DNA of 64,000 bases from ENR-C20 sp942493145 (GTDB lineage Bacteria; Bacillota; Clostridia; Acetivibrionales; DTU013), in contig OW818679.1 in the NCBI GenBank assembly GCA_942493145.1, positions 3,410,001 through 3,474,000 of the forward strand, read 5' to 3'. Positions 44,200-51,349 of the stretch are shown here, piece after piece; position 1 is the first letter of the stretch, and each line of letters begins with the position of its first letter. Below the pieces are notes generated by a model. That model had not been told where the DNA came from, did no database searches, and saw only the letters and a program-made list of their open reading frames with translations. The translations under genes were made by a program, and so were the position numbers.

Positions 44200-45561
44200 T
44201 CAATAATCAATTACTATTTTACTGTTCTCGTTAATTCCTAAATTTATTTGATCACCCTGCAATTTAACCGTTACTTTCTTTAGCGTTATTCTTTCAGCAG
44301 AAATTAATGGAATAAAGATACCATGTTTACTTAACTGGTTTATAGAAGTATTGACCCAAACTGCTCTTCTGTCATCAGAAAATGAGCACGATCCATCACA
44401 AAGAGATAAATTAATATTGTCTCCCTGGCAAATCACCGTTCTTATTAGTGCCTTCACGTTTATTGTTTTATTGATGTTATCTTTCAAATTTACAAGTTTA
44501 GTAAAATACTGACCATTCTTTTCTATTAGGTATTTCTTTAAATTATCCTTTCTAAATATTACATAATTAAATGGAACATCTATTCTTTTTGCTTTACTTA
44601 AACCATTCTTAATTAAGTACTCATAAATTCGTGGAATCTGCCAATAACATCTGACCATATTAAAGCACTCACAATTATACGTCATTTTTTCTTCCCAGAT
44701 TCCAATACATGGTGAAAATATGTTTAGGATTTTACGATTAATTACTTCATTTCTTATTCGTTTGAGTGCGATACAGCTATTTCTTTCTCCGGGATCTATA
44801 ATAATAAAGGATCCATCATCTAATAAATTATTCTTAAAATTGCCTATTATATCAAGAGCAACCTGCTGATTTCCACTCTCATTAGGGGTCAGGAAATTAC
44901 TCATCGTTATTAGATCATAATGTTCTATTGAATCAATTTTGTCAGTACTGATCCTTTTGCATATAGATTGATCAACTTTAACAGTTAAGTTACTGGGCAT
45001 ATATTGTTGTATCATATCAATTAGTTTTACAGCAATATTTAAAAATTCTATTTCGGAATCAATAAGAGAAAATGATAAGCTGAACTGCAAATTACTAAAG
45101 CATAGAGCTAGTGATTTGTAGAATTCAATAATACCTATCGGCACAGACCCAGGACCTGTCCCAATATCAAGAATATGCATGTTAGGCTTTAGCGCATTCT
45201 TTAATTGTAAATCTAATAAGGGTTTCCAAACCTTGTAAACGTTCGCCGGCAAATAATAAAAAAGATATGGAAGATGTTTATGCTTATATGTTTTTACTTT
45301 TATATCTCTTGAAAACATTAAATTAATTTCATTGGCAGTTTGTTTAATAAAACCATTAGGTAGGCTTAATAAATAATCATCAACCGAATTATGTGAAATT
45401 TCCTTTGTACATAATACTTTAGTAATAATTTTTAATATTGAAATTTCTATATACTCAGGTATTTTTCTGTTTTCTTTGAAATATGATAAGACGGTTTGTA
45501 AATCCTCGTTTTCACAAACAAGCGACCCATCAAAACTATCTATTTTCATAGTATATTTCAT
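44200..45561 (-). CDS. Rsm22-like SAM-dependent methyltransferase
   Basis: 453 residues. PANVYKVWKPLLDLQLKNAL leads into motif I HILDIGTGPGSVPIGI (about 129-144), and IIIDPGER is the acidic motif expected of Rsm22 proteins. A later cysteine cluster (SPC, NCECFNMVRCYW) and NYVIFRKDN match the metal-binding tail of that family. Rsm22 proteins act on the small ribosomal subunit. A copy in a defence-like island may instead modify RNA of other kinds. It overlaps the TPR gene by 26 bp; an ATG four codons downstream is an alternative start. No good ribosome-binding site is seen, so translation is probably coupled to the TPR gene. Confidence 0.7.
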   Translation of the reverse strand: MKYTMKIDSFDGSLVCENEDLQTVLSYFKENRKIPEYIEISILKIITKVLCTKEISHNSVDDYLLSLPNGFIKQTANEINLMFSRDIKVKTYKHKHLPYLFYYLPANVYKVWKPLLDLQLKNALKPNMHILDIGTGPGSVPIGIIEFYKSLALCFSNLQFSLSFSLIDSEIEFLNIAVKLIDMIQQYMPSNLTVKVDQSICKRISTDKIDSIEHYDLITMSNFLTPNESGNQQVALDIIGNFKNNLLDDGSFIIIDPGERNSCIALKRIRNEVINRKILNIFSPCIGIWEEKMTYNCECFNMVRCYWQIPRIYEYLIKNGLSKAKRIDVPFNYVIFRKDNLKKYLIEKNGQYFTKLVNLKDNINKTINVKALIRTVICQGDNINLSLCDGSCSFSDDRRAVWVNTSINQLSKHGIFIPLISAERITLKKVTVKLQGDQINLGINENSKIVIDY

Positions 45562-47356
45562 CCTTTTCCACTATATAAATAAGCCTTTTTCCTGAGCTCT
45601 TCATTTTATCCTTGTATTCCATTAAAAGTGTTTCAAGGTCACTTTCCCTATCACATAATTTATATAAAACAGCAAGTAAAGAAATGGATGTATCTTTAGC
45701 CTTATTATAATTGTCTGATATTGCTTCTTTTAGAACGACTTCTGCTTTATTATAATTTACTAATGTACCTGAAAACATCAATGCAATTGCATATGTATTT
45801 TTTATAAAACTATCATGGGATCTTTCAGTAAGTCTTATAGCATTATCATATTTATCGCAAAGAATATAATAGCAAGCAAGCTTTTCATTAATAAACCAGG
45901 TGTTTCTGGCACCTAAACCCTTAGATCGGAGTTTATCCCCTATACCCTTTGCTATATTCATATACTTTTCAGATTTTTGTTTGTAATTCTCTATTCTCTC
46001 ATCTTCAGTGCACAATAATCTTCTAATAAAAAACATTTCAAAAAATGTCATGCCAAGCCGGTAGAATTTATCCATCGATGAAATAGCCCAATTATCTGAT
46101 ATTTTGATTAAGTGATCTATATTAGTATCTTCTTCGAAGTTATAACTGTCCTCAGCACCTAGACATTTCTCAAAGTAATCTTTAGCTAATGCTATGTATT
46201 CCATATCCTGCTTTGAAATATAGTGTTCTACTTTAACATGTAATAGTTTCCTAGAAATATATTCATTCCATATAGATTGTGGTTTTTCGAGATAATAGCA
46301 ACCAAGGCTATATAAAGATTTTACATATTCATTAAGATATCTTTTTTTGTAATCATCAGTCAGATTCTCAAACAAACTTAATACTTTCTCTAGACAATCA
46401 ACAGCTTCTTTTTCCTTACTTCCTGTATCAAGAAAAAATTCTTTAGTCCATTCATGTGGAGAATACAATAAATTTTGAATTTCTTTATCAAGTATAATTT
46501 TACCTTTTCTATAGTTATCTTTAATGCTATTGGGATTCATTTCAAGAGCCTTGCCAAGCCATAATAGTGCCTCTGATATCTCATCTGTAACTTTCCCATC
46601 ACGTCGTCCCTTTGGTTTTGATAACTCCATTACATTTAAGTAGTATCTATATGCTAAAGCTGAAGCGTATCTAAAATCTTCCGGCTGTATCTCACAACAT
46701 CTTTTGAAGAAATAAATACTCAATTCTCGATATCTTTTCACCGTTGCGATATGATTCCTGTTCTTTTCCATGCCATTTTGTGGTTCGCCCCGTTTACTAC
46801 ATGCGAATGCTATGTTATAAAGATCATCTGAATTTGTCCAAATTTCATGTTTCTCATGAAGGGATTCAAGAGGCTCGAACTTGTTGCATAGACCTTGCCA
46901 GTCTGAATCTTCCTTCAATTTATCAATTTCTGCTGAATTATTAGAAATCTTCCTTATGTTAGGTGAACCTTTCCTGACCAAATCAAAATCCGATTTATTA
47001 AGAATACATAAAGTAGGACAGAATTTGTTTTCACCATTAATCCAATTGGATTGTCTTGCAAATTTATATAATGATTTGTCAATGGTTGCATTTGTAATAT
47101 CTAACTCTTTATCTTCTACAAAATCAATTGAGATGAACTTATCGTTTGACTTAATGTTCACTACATCCAGCGAGAAACAGTTTGTTAAGGCAAATTCTTT
47201 TCCTTTGAGAAAACCTATACAACCTTCGACATTCAAATTATTCAATTCCTGATAGTTTGGGAAATTCAGCTTTAATGATTCTAGATATTTACCAGTTAAG
47301 TAGAATCTACCCTTTGATATATCATCCTCATGGAAAAGTATCATATAAATATACAC
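45536..47356 (-). CDS. TPR-repeat protein of unknown function
   Basis: 606 residues. The first 130 residues are beta-rich and unique. From about 185 to 590 the protein is almost all helical, with TPR-like pairs such as AFACSKRGEPQ, FKRCCEIQPEDFRYASALAY, ALLWLGKALEMNPNSIKDNY and CYYILCDKYDNAIRLTERSH. TPR arrays bind protein partners. The start is a GTG at 47356, 6 nt after a run of G residues. The gene overlaps the Rsm22-like methyltransferase gene, so the two products probably act in one complex, with this protein as scaffold or sensor. Confidence 0.75.
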   Translation of the reverse strand: MYIYMILFHEDDISKGRFYLTGKYLESLKLNFPNYQELNNLNVEGCIGFLKGKEFALTNCFSLDVVNIKSNDKFISIDFVEDKELDITNATIDKSLYKFARQSNWINGENKFCPTLCILNKSDFDLVRKGSPNIRKISNNSAEIDKLKEDSDWQGLCNKFEPLESLHEKHEIWTNSDDLYNIAFACSKRGEPQNGMEKNRNHIATVKRYRELSIYFFKRCCEIQPEDFRYASALAYRYYLNVMELSKPKGRRDGKVTDEISEALLWLGKALEMNPNSIKDNYRKGKIILDKEIQNLLYSPHEWTKEFFLDTGSKEKEAVDCLEKVLSLFENLTDDYKKRYLNEYVKSLYSLGCYYLEKPQSIWNEYISRKLLHVKVEHYISKQDMEYIALAKDYFEKCLGAEDSYNFEEDTNIDHLIKISDNWAISSMDKFYRLGMTFFEMFFIRRLLCTEDERIENYKQKSEKYMNIAKGIGDKLRSKGLGARNTWFINEKLACYYILCDKYDNAIRLTERSHDSFIKNTYAIALMFSGTLVNYNKAEVVLKEAISDNYNKAKDTSISLLAVLYKLCDRESDLETLLMEYKDKMKSSGKRLIYIVEKDEIYYENR

Positions 47357-47374
47357 TGCTATCCCCCCGTTTGC

Positions 47375-47396
47375 TTTAGGTGCGTAAGTGCCTAAA
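47375..47396. promoter_or_regulatory. Palindrome upstream of the TPR gene
   Basis: TTTAGG (47375-47380) and CCTAAA (47391-47396) flank a 10-bp centre, about 20 bp upstream of the GTG start. It is a possible operator for the TPR/methyltransferase/DUF1848 operon. Confidence 0.35.
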
Positions 47397-47435
47397 TAAT
47401 GAAATGTTATGAGTCTAATAGTTAACCTTAGTATA

Positions 47436-47588
47436 TCATATTAATAAACGGACAACATCGGCAAAAATCAGCTCCGTTTCAGTCCCATTCAGGTTTATTG
47501 TCCTGGTTTCCTTTACAGCACCAAACCCGCCGTTATATATTGTCAGCGAAACACCTTTCGCATCAGAGGATGTAGATGTTTTCTTCAT
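47436..47588 (-). pseudogene. Truncated N-terminus of a DUF4139-type protein
   Basis: A 50-codon frame has an excellent ribosome-binding site (AAGGAG, 8 nt before the ATG). It reads VSLTIYNGGFGAVKETRTI, then ELIFADV, which is the usual start of DUF4139 proteins, normally several hundred residues long. After ADV the similarity stops and the frame ends within five codons. This is therefore the 5' end of a gene cut by a deletion or insertion, sitting at a module boundary between the TPR group and the HD/HIRAN group. A short peptide may still be made. Confidence 0.6.
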
Positions 47589-47615
47589 GTTGATATCTCC
47601 TTCTCAAATTCATTC

Positions 47616-48191
47616 TTATTCTTCTAGGACAAATCCACTCCAACTGTCCGCATATTGCAGCAGCAGGGTCAAGGGCTCTTCGTTTGTTGCAACAGAGCGG
47701 TTGTCCTCCACATATTGGCCATCATGATATACTATAGCCTGGGCCTCCTCTTCCGTCAGCTCTATGTATTTCATGGCCAGATAAAGGCTTCTGATGGGCA
47801 CACTCAGATAGGTCAGGCTTGTATTGAACTTGTAGGGAACAGTGGCCGTATATCCATATTGTTTCTGTCTCTCAGTTGGTTCGTTCACAAGGTATTGCGG
47901 ATTCCCGGGCATGCCGGCCTTTCCGAGATCGTGCAGCAGTGCGACGATCACACAGGATTCGTCTGAGATCTCCGGTGCCAGCGCAGCTTTGATCTTCAGC
48001 ATGGTTTCTGCGACATTGACCGAATGCTCCAGTAACCCGCTTTCTTTTGAAAGATGATATTTTGTGCTCGCCGGGGAAGTAAGCCAAGAGGTATCCTGTT
48101 CCATGAAAGCAATCAGTCTGTCGAACTGCTCCTTTCTTTGAGTAACCATGTTTTTCAAATTGACATACTTGTCGAGTAAATTTTTAGCCAT
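47616..48191 (-). CDS. HD-domain phosphohydrolase-like protein
   Basis: 191 residues from the ATG at 48191 (AGGTG 6 nt upstream); a GTG three codons earlier overlaps that site. The HD metal-binding pattern is present: LLEHSVNVAETML (first His), VALLHDLGKAG (HD pair, about 88-91), and YHDGQY and QYADSWSG later, with the terminal Asp. HD proteins hydrolyse phosphoester bonds in nucleotides or cyclic dinucleotides. It is the last gene of a run with HIRAN, J-like and WYL genes. The substrate is unknown. GC content is higher than in the TPR group next to it. Confidence 0.82.
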   Translation of the reverse strand: MAKNLLDKYVNLKNMVTQRKEQFDRLIAFMEQDTSWLTSPASTKYHLSKESGLLEHSVNVAETMLKIKAALAPEISDESCVIVALLHDLGKAGMPGNPQYLVNEPTERQKQYGYTATVPYKFNTSLTYLSVPIRSLYLAMKYIELTEEEAQAIVYHDGQYVEDNRSVATNEEPLTLLLQYADSWSGFVLEE

Positions 48192-48251
48192 AACCTTCAC
48201 CTGTCCTTTATCTGTTAAAATTTAAAATGGCTTTATTCTAATTATTAAACT

Positions 48252-48647
48252 TTAATCCTTCAGATAGATATTTATTCTGATCTCAATATAATTACTGCCC
48301 GTCTCCTGCTTCGAATCGATCTTCGCATAAATCAGCTTGCCTGCGTCCATCAGATGTGCAATCATATCATTCTTGTATCTGGGAACATACCCAAGCTTGT
48401 TTCCGCTACAGTCCTTTATGAGTACTGCCATTTTGTCGAATTTGTTCTGCTGTTCCCTAAAAAGCTGCAATTTTGTATCTTTCTGCAAGGCCGACGCTAT
48501 CTCATGGATATTCGTTATATAGGATGTACCGGCTACATGGGTATTGGTCAGGAGCACTTCTTTTGAAAATGGTTTGTCGATACTGATTCCACCCAGTCCG
48601 CTAATTATGCTCATCAATCCGATGTCTTCCGTCTTTACAAGCTCCAA
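48252..48647 (-). CDS. HIRAN-domain protein
   Basis: 131 residues. The HIRAN domain fills about 35-130: THVAGTSYITNI, LQLFREQQNKFDKMAVLIK, then GNKLGYVPRYKNDMIAHLMD. HIRAN domains bind single-stranded 3' DNA ends, as in HLTF, and stand-alone bacterial copies are common near phage or repair genes. The start is a TTG at 48647, 10 nt after GGAGG; no ATG fits. It follows the J-like gene by 42 bp. It may recruit other members of the locus to damaged or incoming DNA. Confidence 0.8.
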   Translation of the reverse strand: MELVKTEDIGLMSIISGLGGISIDKPFSKEVLLTNTHVAGTSYITNIHEIASALQKDTKLQLFREQQNKFDKMAVLIKDCSGNKLGYVPRYKNDMIAHLMDAGKLIYAKIDSKQETGSNYIEIRINIYLKD

Positions 48648-48689
48648 CTTATCCCTGCCTCCTTTTTTCGTAACATTGAATGAAAAATC

Positions 48690-49520
48690 TTAATGAAAAA
48701 CGCTGCTTTCGTATTCTGTTTCCAATACAACCCGCAAATATTCCCTGTACTCTTCCAGAATCGAGGTCTGTTTTGATATCTCCGCCTTAAGCCCCGCCTG
48801 TCTGTTTTCAACAGCTTTCCTGTTTGCCAGGAAGTCTGCAACATTGAATGGAAAGGCTTTTTTGATAGCACCGATATAATAGATTACTTCACGGAGCTTT
48901 TCGCGCAAGATGTTGATTTTAACCTGCAGCTTTTCCAGAGAAGAGGTTGTGTCGGAGTCATGGTCCGTCTCTTTGTCATCAGCTGCAATTGTCTGAAGAA
49001 CCTTCAGCATTCCCAGGTCGCCGGCCTCATAAGCCTCAGAAACTCTGCTCCACAAAGACTTCTGGTCACCAGTCGGATTTGGATTCAAATCCGGGTGCAG
49101 TTTTTTTGCCAGAATACGATACAGTTTTTTCAGTTCCTTAGCTTCCTCGTCCGACAATTTATCACACTTGCTGATTAGTCTCGCGGTATCGACATCGGCA
49201 GCCATTTCCTCAAGTTTTTTAATATATTCCTTGTACTCCTTGTCTAATTGCTTTTCAATATGATTTTCATTAACTGGAATCAGGTTGTTTTTGTACGCCT
49301 GAACCATTTCAATTTTTCTTTTGATTCTGGAGATATCACATTCCAGGTGGAAAAGTTCATATTCGAGTTTACCGACTTTTACGATATAGTCGGTTTTCAG
49401 TGTAACAGCCTTATGGAACAAAAGGTCTGCTCTGTCTTCGATAACTACCGTCAGCTGTTCCTTTAAACCGGAATATTCATATAGAAGTTGTTCGTATTCC
49501 ATATTGATGGTCAAATTCAT
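48690..49520 (-). CDS. Coiled-coil protein with a J-domain-like segment
   Basis: 276 residues. Two long coiled-coil regions (about 1-120 and 190-270) flank a J-like helix pair (about 118-165). LKKLYRILAKKLHPDLNP carries the HPD tripeptide of DnaJ proteins, followed by LWSRVSEAYEAGDLGMLKVL, as in J helix IV. J domains stimulate Hsp70 ATPases. A 19-bp motif shared with the nuclease cassette lies 56 bp upstream, next to the WYL regulator's end. GGGGTG precedes the ATG by 5 nt. It may be a chaperone-linked sensor, but that is inference. Confidence 0.7.
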   Translation of the reverse strand: MNLTINMEYEQLLYEYSGLKEQLTVVIEDRADLLFHKAVTLKTDYIVKVGKLEYELFHLECDISRIKRKIEMVQAYKNNLIPVNENHIEKQLDKEYKEYIKKLEEMAADVDTARLISKCDKLSDEEAKELKKLYRILAKKLHPDLNPNPTGDQKSLWSRVSEAYEAGDLGMLKVLQTIAADDKETDHDSDTTSSLEKLQVKINILREKLREVIYYIGAIKKAFPFNVADFLANRKAVENRQAGLKAEISKQTSILEEYREYLRVVLETEYESSVFH

Positions 49521-49575
49521 AAATACACCCCATTTGAAGAATATCGTTCATCTTGGGATCATTCTATCAAATGAG

Positions 49576-49594
49576 GTGTACCATATAACGGACA
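49576..49594 (-). promoter_or_regulatory. Candidate operator, copy 2 of a shared 19-bp motif
   Basis: GTGTACCATATAACGGACA lies between the WYL regulator gene and the J-like gene, upstream of the latter. It matches the motif at 43124-43142 in 17 of 19 positions. The adjacent WYL protein is the natural candidate to bind it. Confidence 0.5.
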
Positions 49595-49612
49595 TTTAAT
49601 TGCTGCGCTTAT

Positions 49613-50605
49613 TCATTCCGGCGTGTAATTCTGAATTGTACCGGCCAACATCAATCTAAATTTTTCAGCTACATAATCGGGTGATATAATCTTAGCCTTA
49701 TCCCTGAACTGGAAAATCCAGGCGAAGAAGGTTGAACTGACAGCAGCTCTAATCCGGACGGAAAAGCTGTTTTCATCCAATTTCTCAATATTGATATCGG
49801 AACCGAAACGATCTATGACCGCATTAACCAGTGTATTGTCGAACTGGATCCTTACAGCTTCCTCTTCTCCTCCGAACATATTGAAAACCTTTTTTGTATA
49901 CTCGGCGACATCGAACTGGCCCCCATCTGGAAGTTTGACCCTGGCTTGATCAAGGATCTCAATATCGTTCATTCGGTCCACTCGGTAATGAGTAAAGTCA
50001 TCGTATTTCTCCGAATACGTTATCATATAATAGTTTTCATCATTCCAGGATAAAGCATATGGACTGGTTATGTACTTCTCGCCATTCTTCCGGTATATCT
50101 TTTCCTTGTTGATGGAATAGTCAAAGTATTTAAAAGAAACCTGCCAATTCTCGGAAATCGCCTGATGCAGTTTGTCTACATTATAGTAGATGCTCTCATT
50201 CATCGTCTTTATTCTGTTCGCCACATAAACCTGCCTTTGTAGCTTCATAGCCTGGTTGGAACTGGTGAGACTCTCTATCTTCTTTATCAGCTCATTACTT
50301 TTCTTATGGGTAATGAATTTCGAGCACTGAACGGCATCAACCAGCAGCTTCAACTCCGGCAGCTCAAAAGTGCGATTTGCCACATAGTATTCAGTTGTCT
50401 TCGATTTCCGGGTATTAATGTCGATCCCATAATGTTGAAGAGAGTCTATATCATCATATATCGATTTGCGTTCGGCGCTGATACCATCCCGCTCTAGTTC
50501 CGTAATGATCTGACTCAAAGTTAATGCGTTATCCTCATCCGTTTTTTCAAGGAAAATTTTCATGAGGTAGAGGTTCTTCAGTTTTTGATTTGAACTCTTT
50601 GGCAT
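49613..50605 (-). CDS. WYL-domain transcriptional regulator
   Basis: 330 residues. An N-terminal winged helix (about 10-75; LTLSQIITELERDGISAERK, then SIYDDIDSLQHYGIDI) is followed by a WYL domain (about 140-225; SFKYFDYSINKEKIY, SPYALSWNDENYYMITYSE, THYRVDRMNDIEIL) and a C-terminal extension. WYL regulators sense nucleotides or single-stranded nucleic acid and frequently repress defence loci until infection. AGGAGG lies 7 nt before the ATG. It stands upstream of the J-like/HIRAN/HD genes, separated by the shared 19-bp motif. Confidence 0.9.
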   Translation of the reverse strand: MPKSSNQKLKNLYLMKIFLEKTDEDNALTLSQIITELERDGISAERKSIYDDIDSLQHYGIDINTRKSKTTEYYVANRTFELPELKLLVDAVQCSKFITHKKSNELIKKIESLTSSNQAMKLQRQVYVANRIKTMNESIYYNVDKLHQAISENWQVSFKYFDYSINKEKIYRKNGEKYITSPYALSWNDENYYMITYSEKYDDFTHYRVDRMNDIEILDQARVKLPDGGQFDVAEYTKKVFNMFGGEEEAVRIQFDNTLVNAVIDRFGSDINIEKLDENSFSVRIRAAVSSTFFAWIFQFRDKAKIISPDYVAEKFRLMLAGTIQNYTPE

Positions 50606-50649
50606 AAGATTGCCTCCTGATTTTCAAGCTATTGATAAGGTCTAAGTAA

Positions 50650-50957
50650 TTATCGATTCGGCTGGGCCAACCGTCTTCTGTAAATTTCAATTTCTTCATC
50701 GGTAAACAGTTCTGAATATTTTGGGTTGACAACCAGGTTTTCCATTGCCAGGTCCAGCCTGCCCAGTAAATATAGGTTTGTAAACCCTTCAGATACATCA
50801 TCTCTTGTGATTAATTCTTTTGCGGTTTCCAAACCTCCCTTTTTATCGATCTTTTGAAAGAACCGTTCCACATTATAATGACACTCTTTTTTAGCTCGGA
50901 AATAGATATTTGCATATCTTTATGAAAAGATCTTTTCAAGTCTTCCATCGAATCCAT
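50650..50957 (-). pseudogene. Frameshifted small conserved protein (about 102 residues if restored)
   Basis: A good start (GAGGTG, 5 nt, ATG at 50957) opens MDSMEDLKRSFHKDMQ, then the frame goes wrong. The rest continues in another frame as IYFRAKKECHYNVERFF, GGLETAKELI, then FTNLYLLGRLDLAMENLVV and FTDEEIEIYRRRL. Together these make one recognisable small protein of a type seen in many accessory regions (FHxxM, then xAKKEC, then GRLDLxxExLVxxPxxxxLFTxxE). The break lies near 50905-50912, consistent with loss of one A in a short A run. The last 73 codons could start at an internal ATG at 50868. It is either a real mutation or a sequencing error. Confidence 0.7.
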
Positions 50958-50972
50958 TTAATCACCTCGATC

Positions 50973-51345
50973 TCAAATGCCCCAAAGACTTCGTCTTTTA
51001 AAGCTAATTTCAAAGTAATCTCTTGCACGCTCCAGATCCATTACAACCCAATCCCGTGATTTGTAAGCTTCCAAATCCTCTGGTAATTCCTTTATAATTC
51101 TGTCTACTTCCTATACCTGGCCAGCGTTATATCGTAATTGATTATGCTTTTTATCAATTTCAAAAGACTTTCTATTTATTCGCCAAGCATCCTTTATTGA
51201 CTTGTACTCTGCATATCACCGTTCTTCTTGTAACTTCAGGCGCAACAGCTTTTACATCTTGAAGCACCAAAGAAGTCTTGCTTCCAGATGGACCTTGTAA
51301 GTAAATTTATTTATGAAGATATTCTACATTTATAATTCATCTCAA
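50973..51345 (-). pseudogene. Decayed coding region with frameshift and internal stops
   Basis: Minus-strand coding-like text is broken at several points. LQGPSGSKTSLVLQDVKAVA (which recalls a damaged P-loop) runs in one frame. WRINRKSFEIDKKHNQLRYN follows in another frame, then an in-frame TAG, then IIKELPEDLEAYKSRDWVV and a TGA at 50973-50975. The stretch fills the gap between the helicase stop and the small frameshifted gene. It is the ruin of a gene whose identity I cannot tell; an ATPase or nuclease of the same island is likely. Confidence 0.5.
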
Positions 51346-51349
51346 CAGT

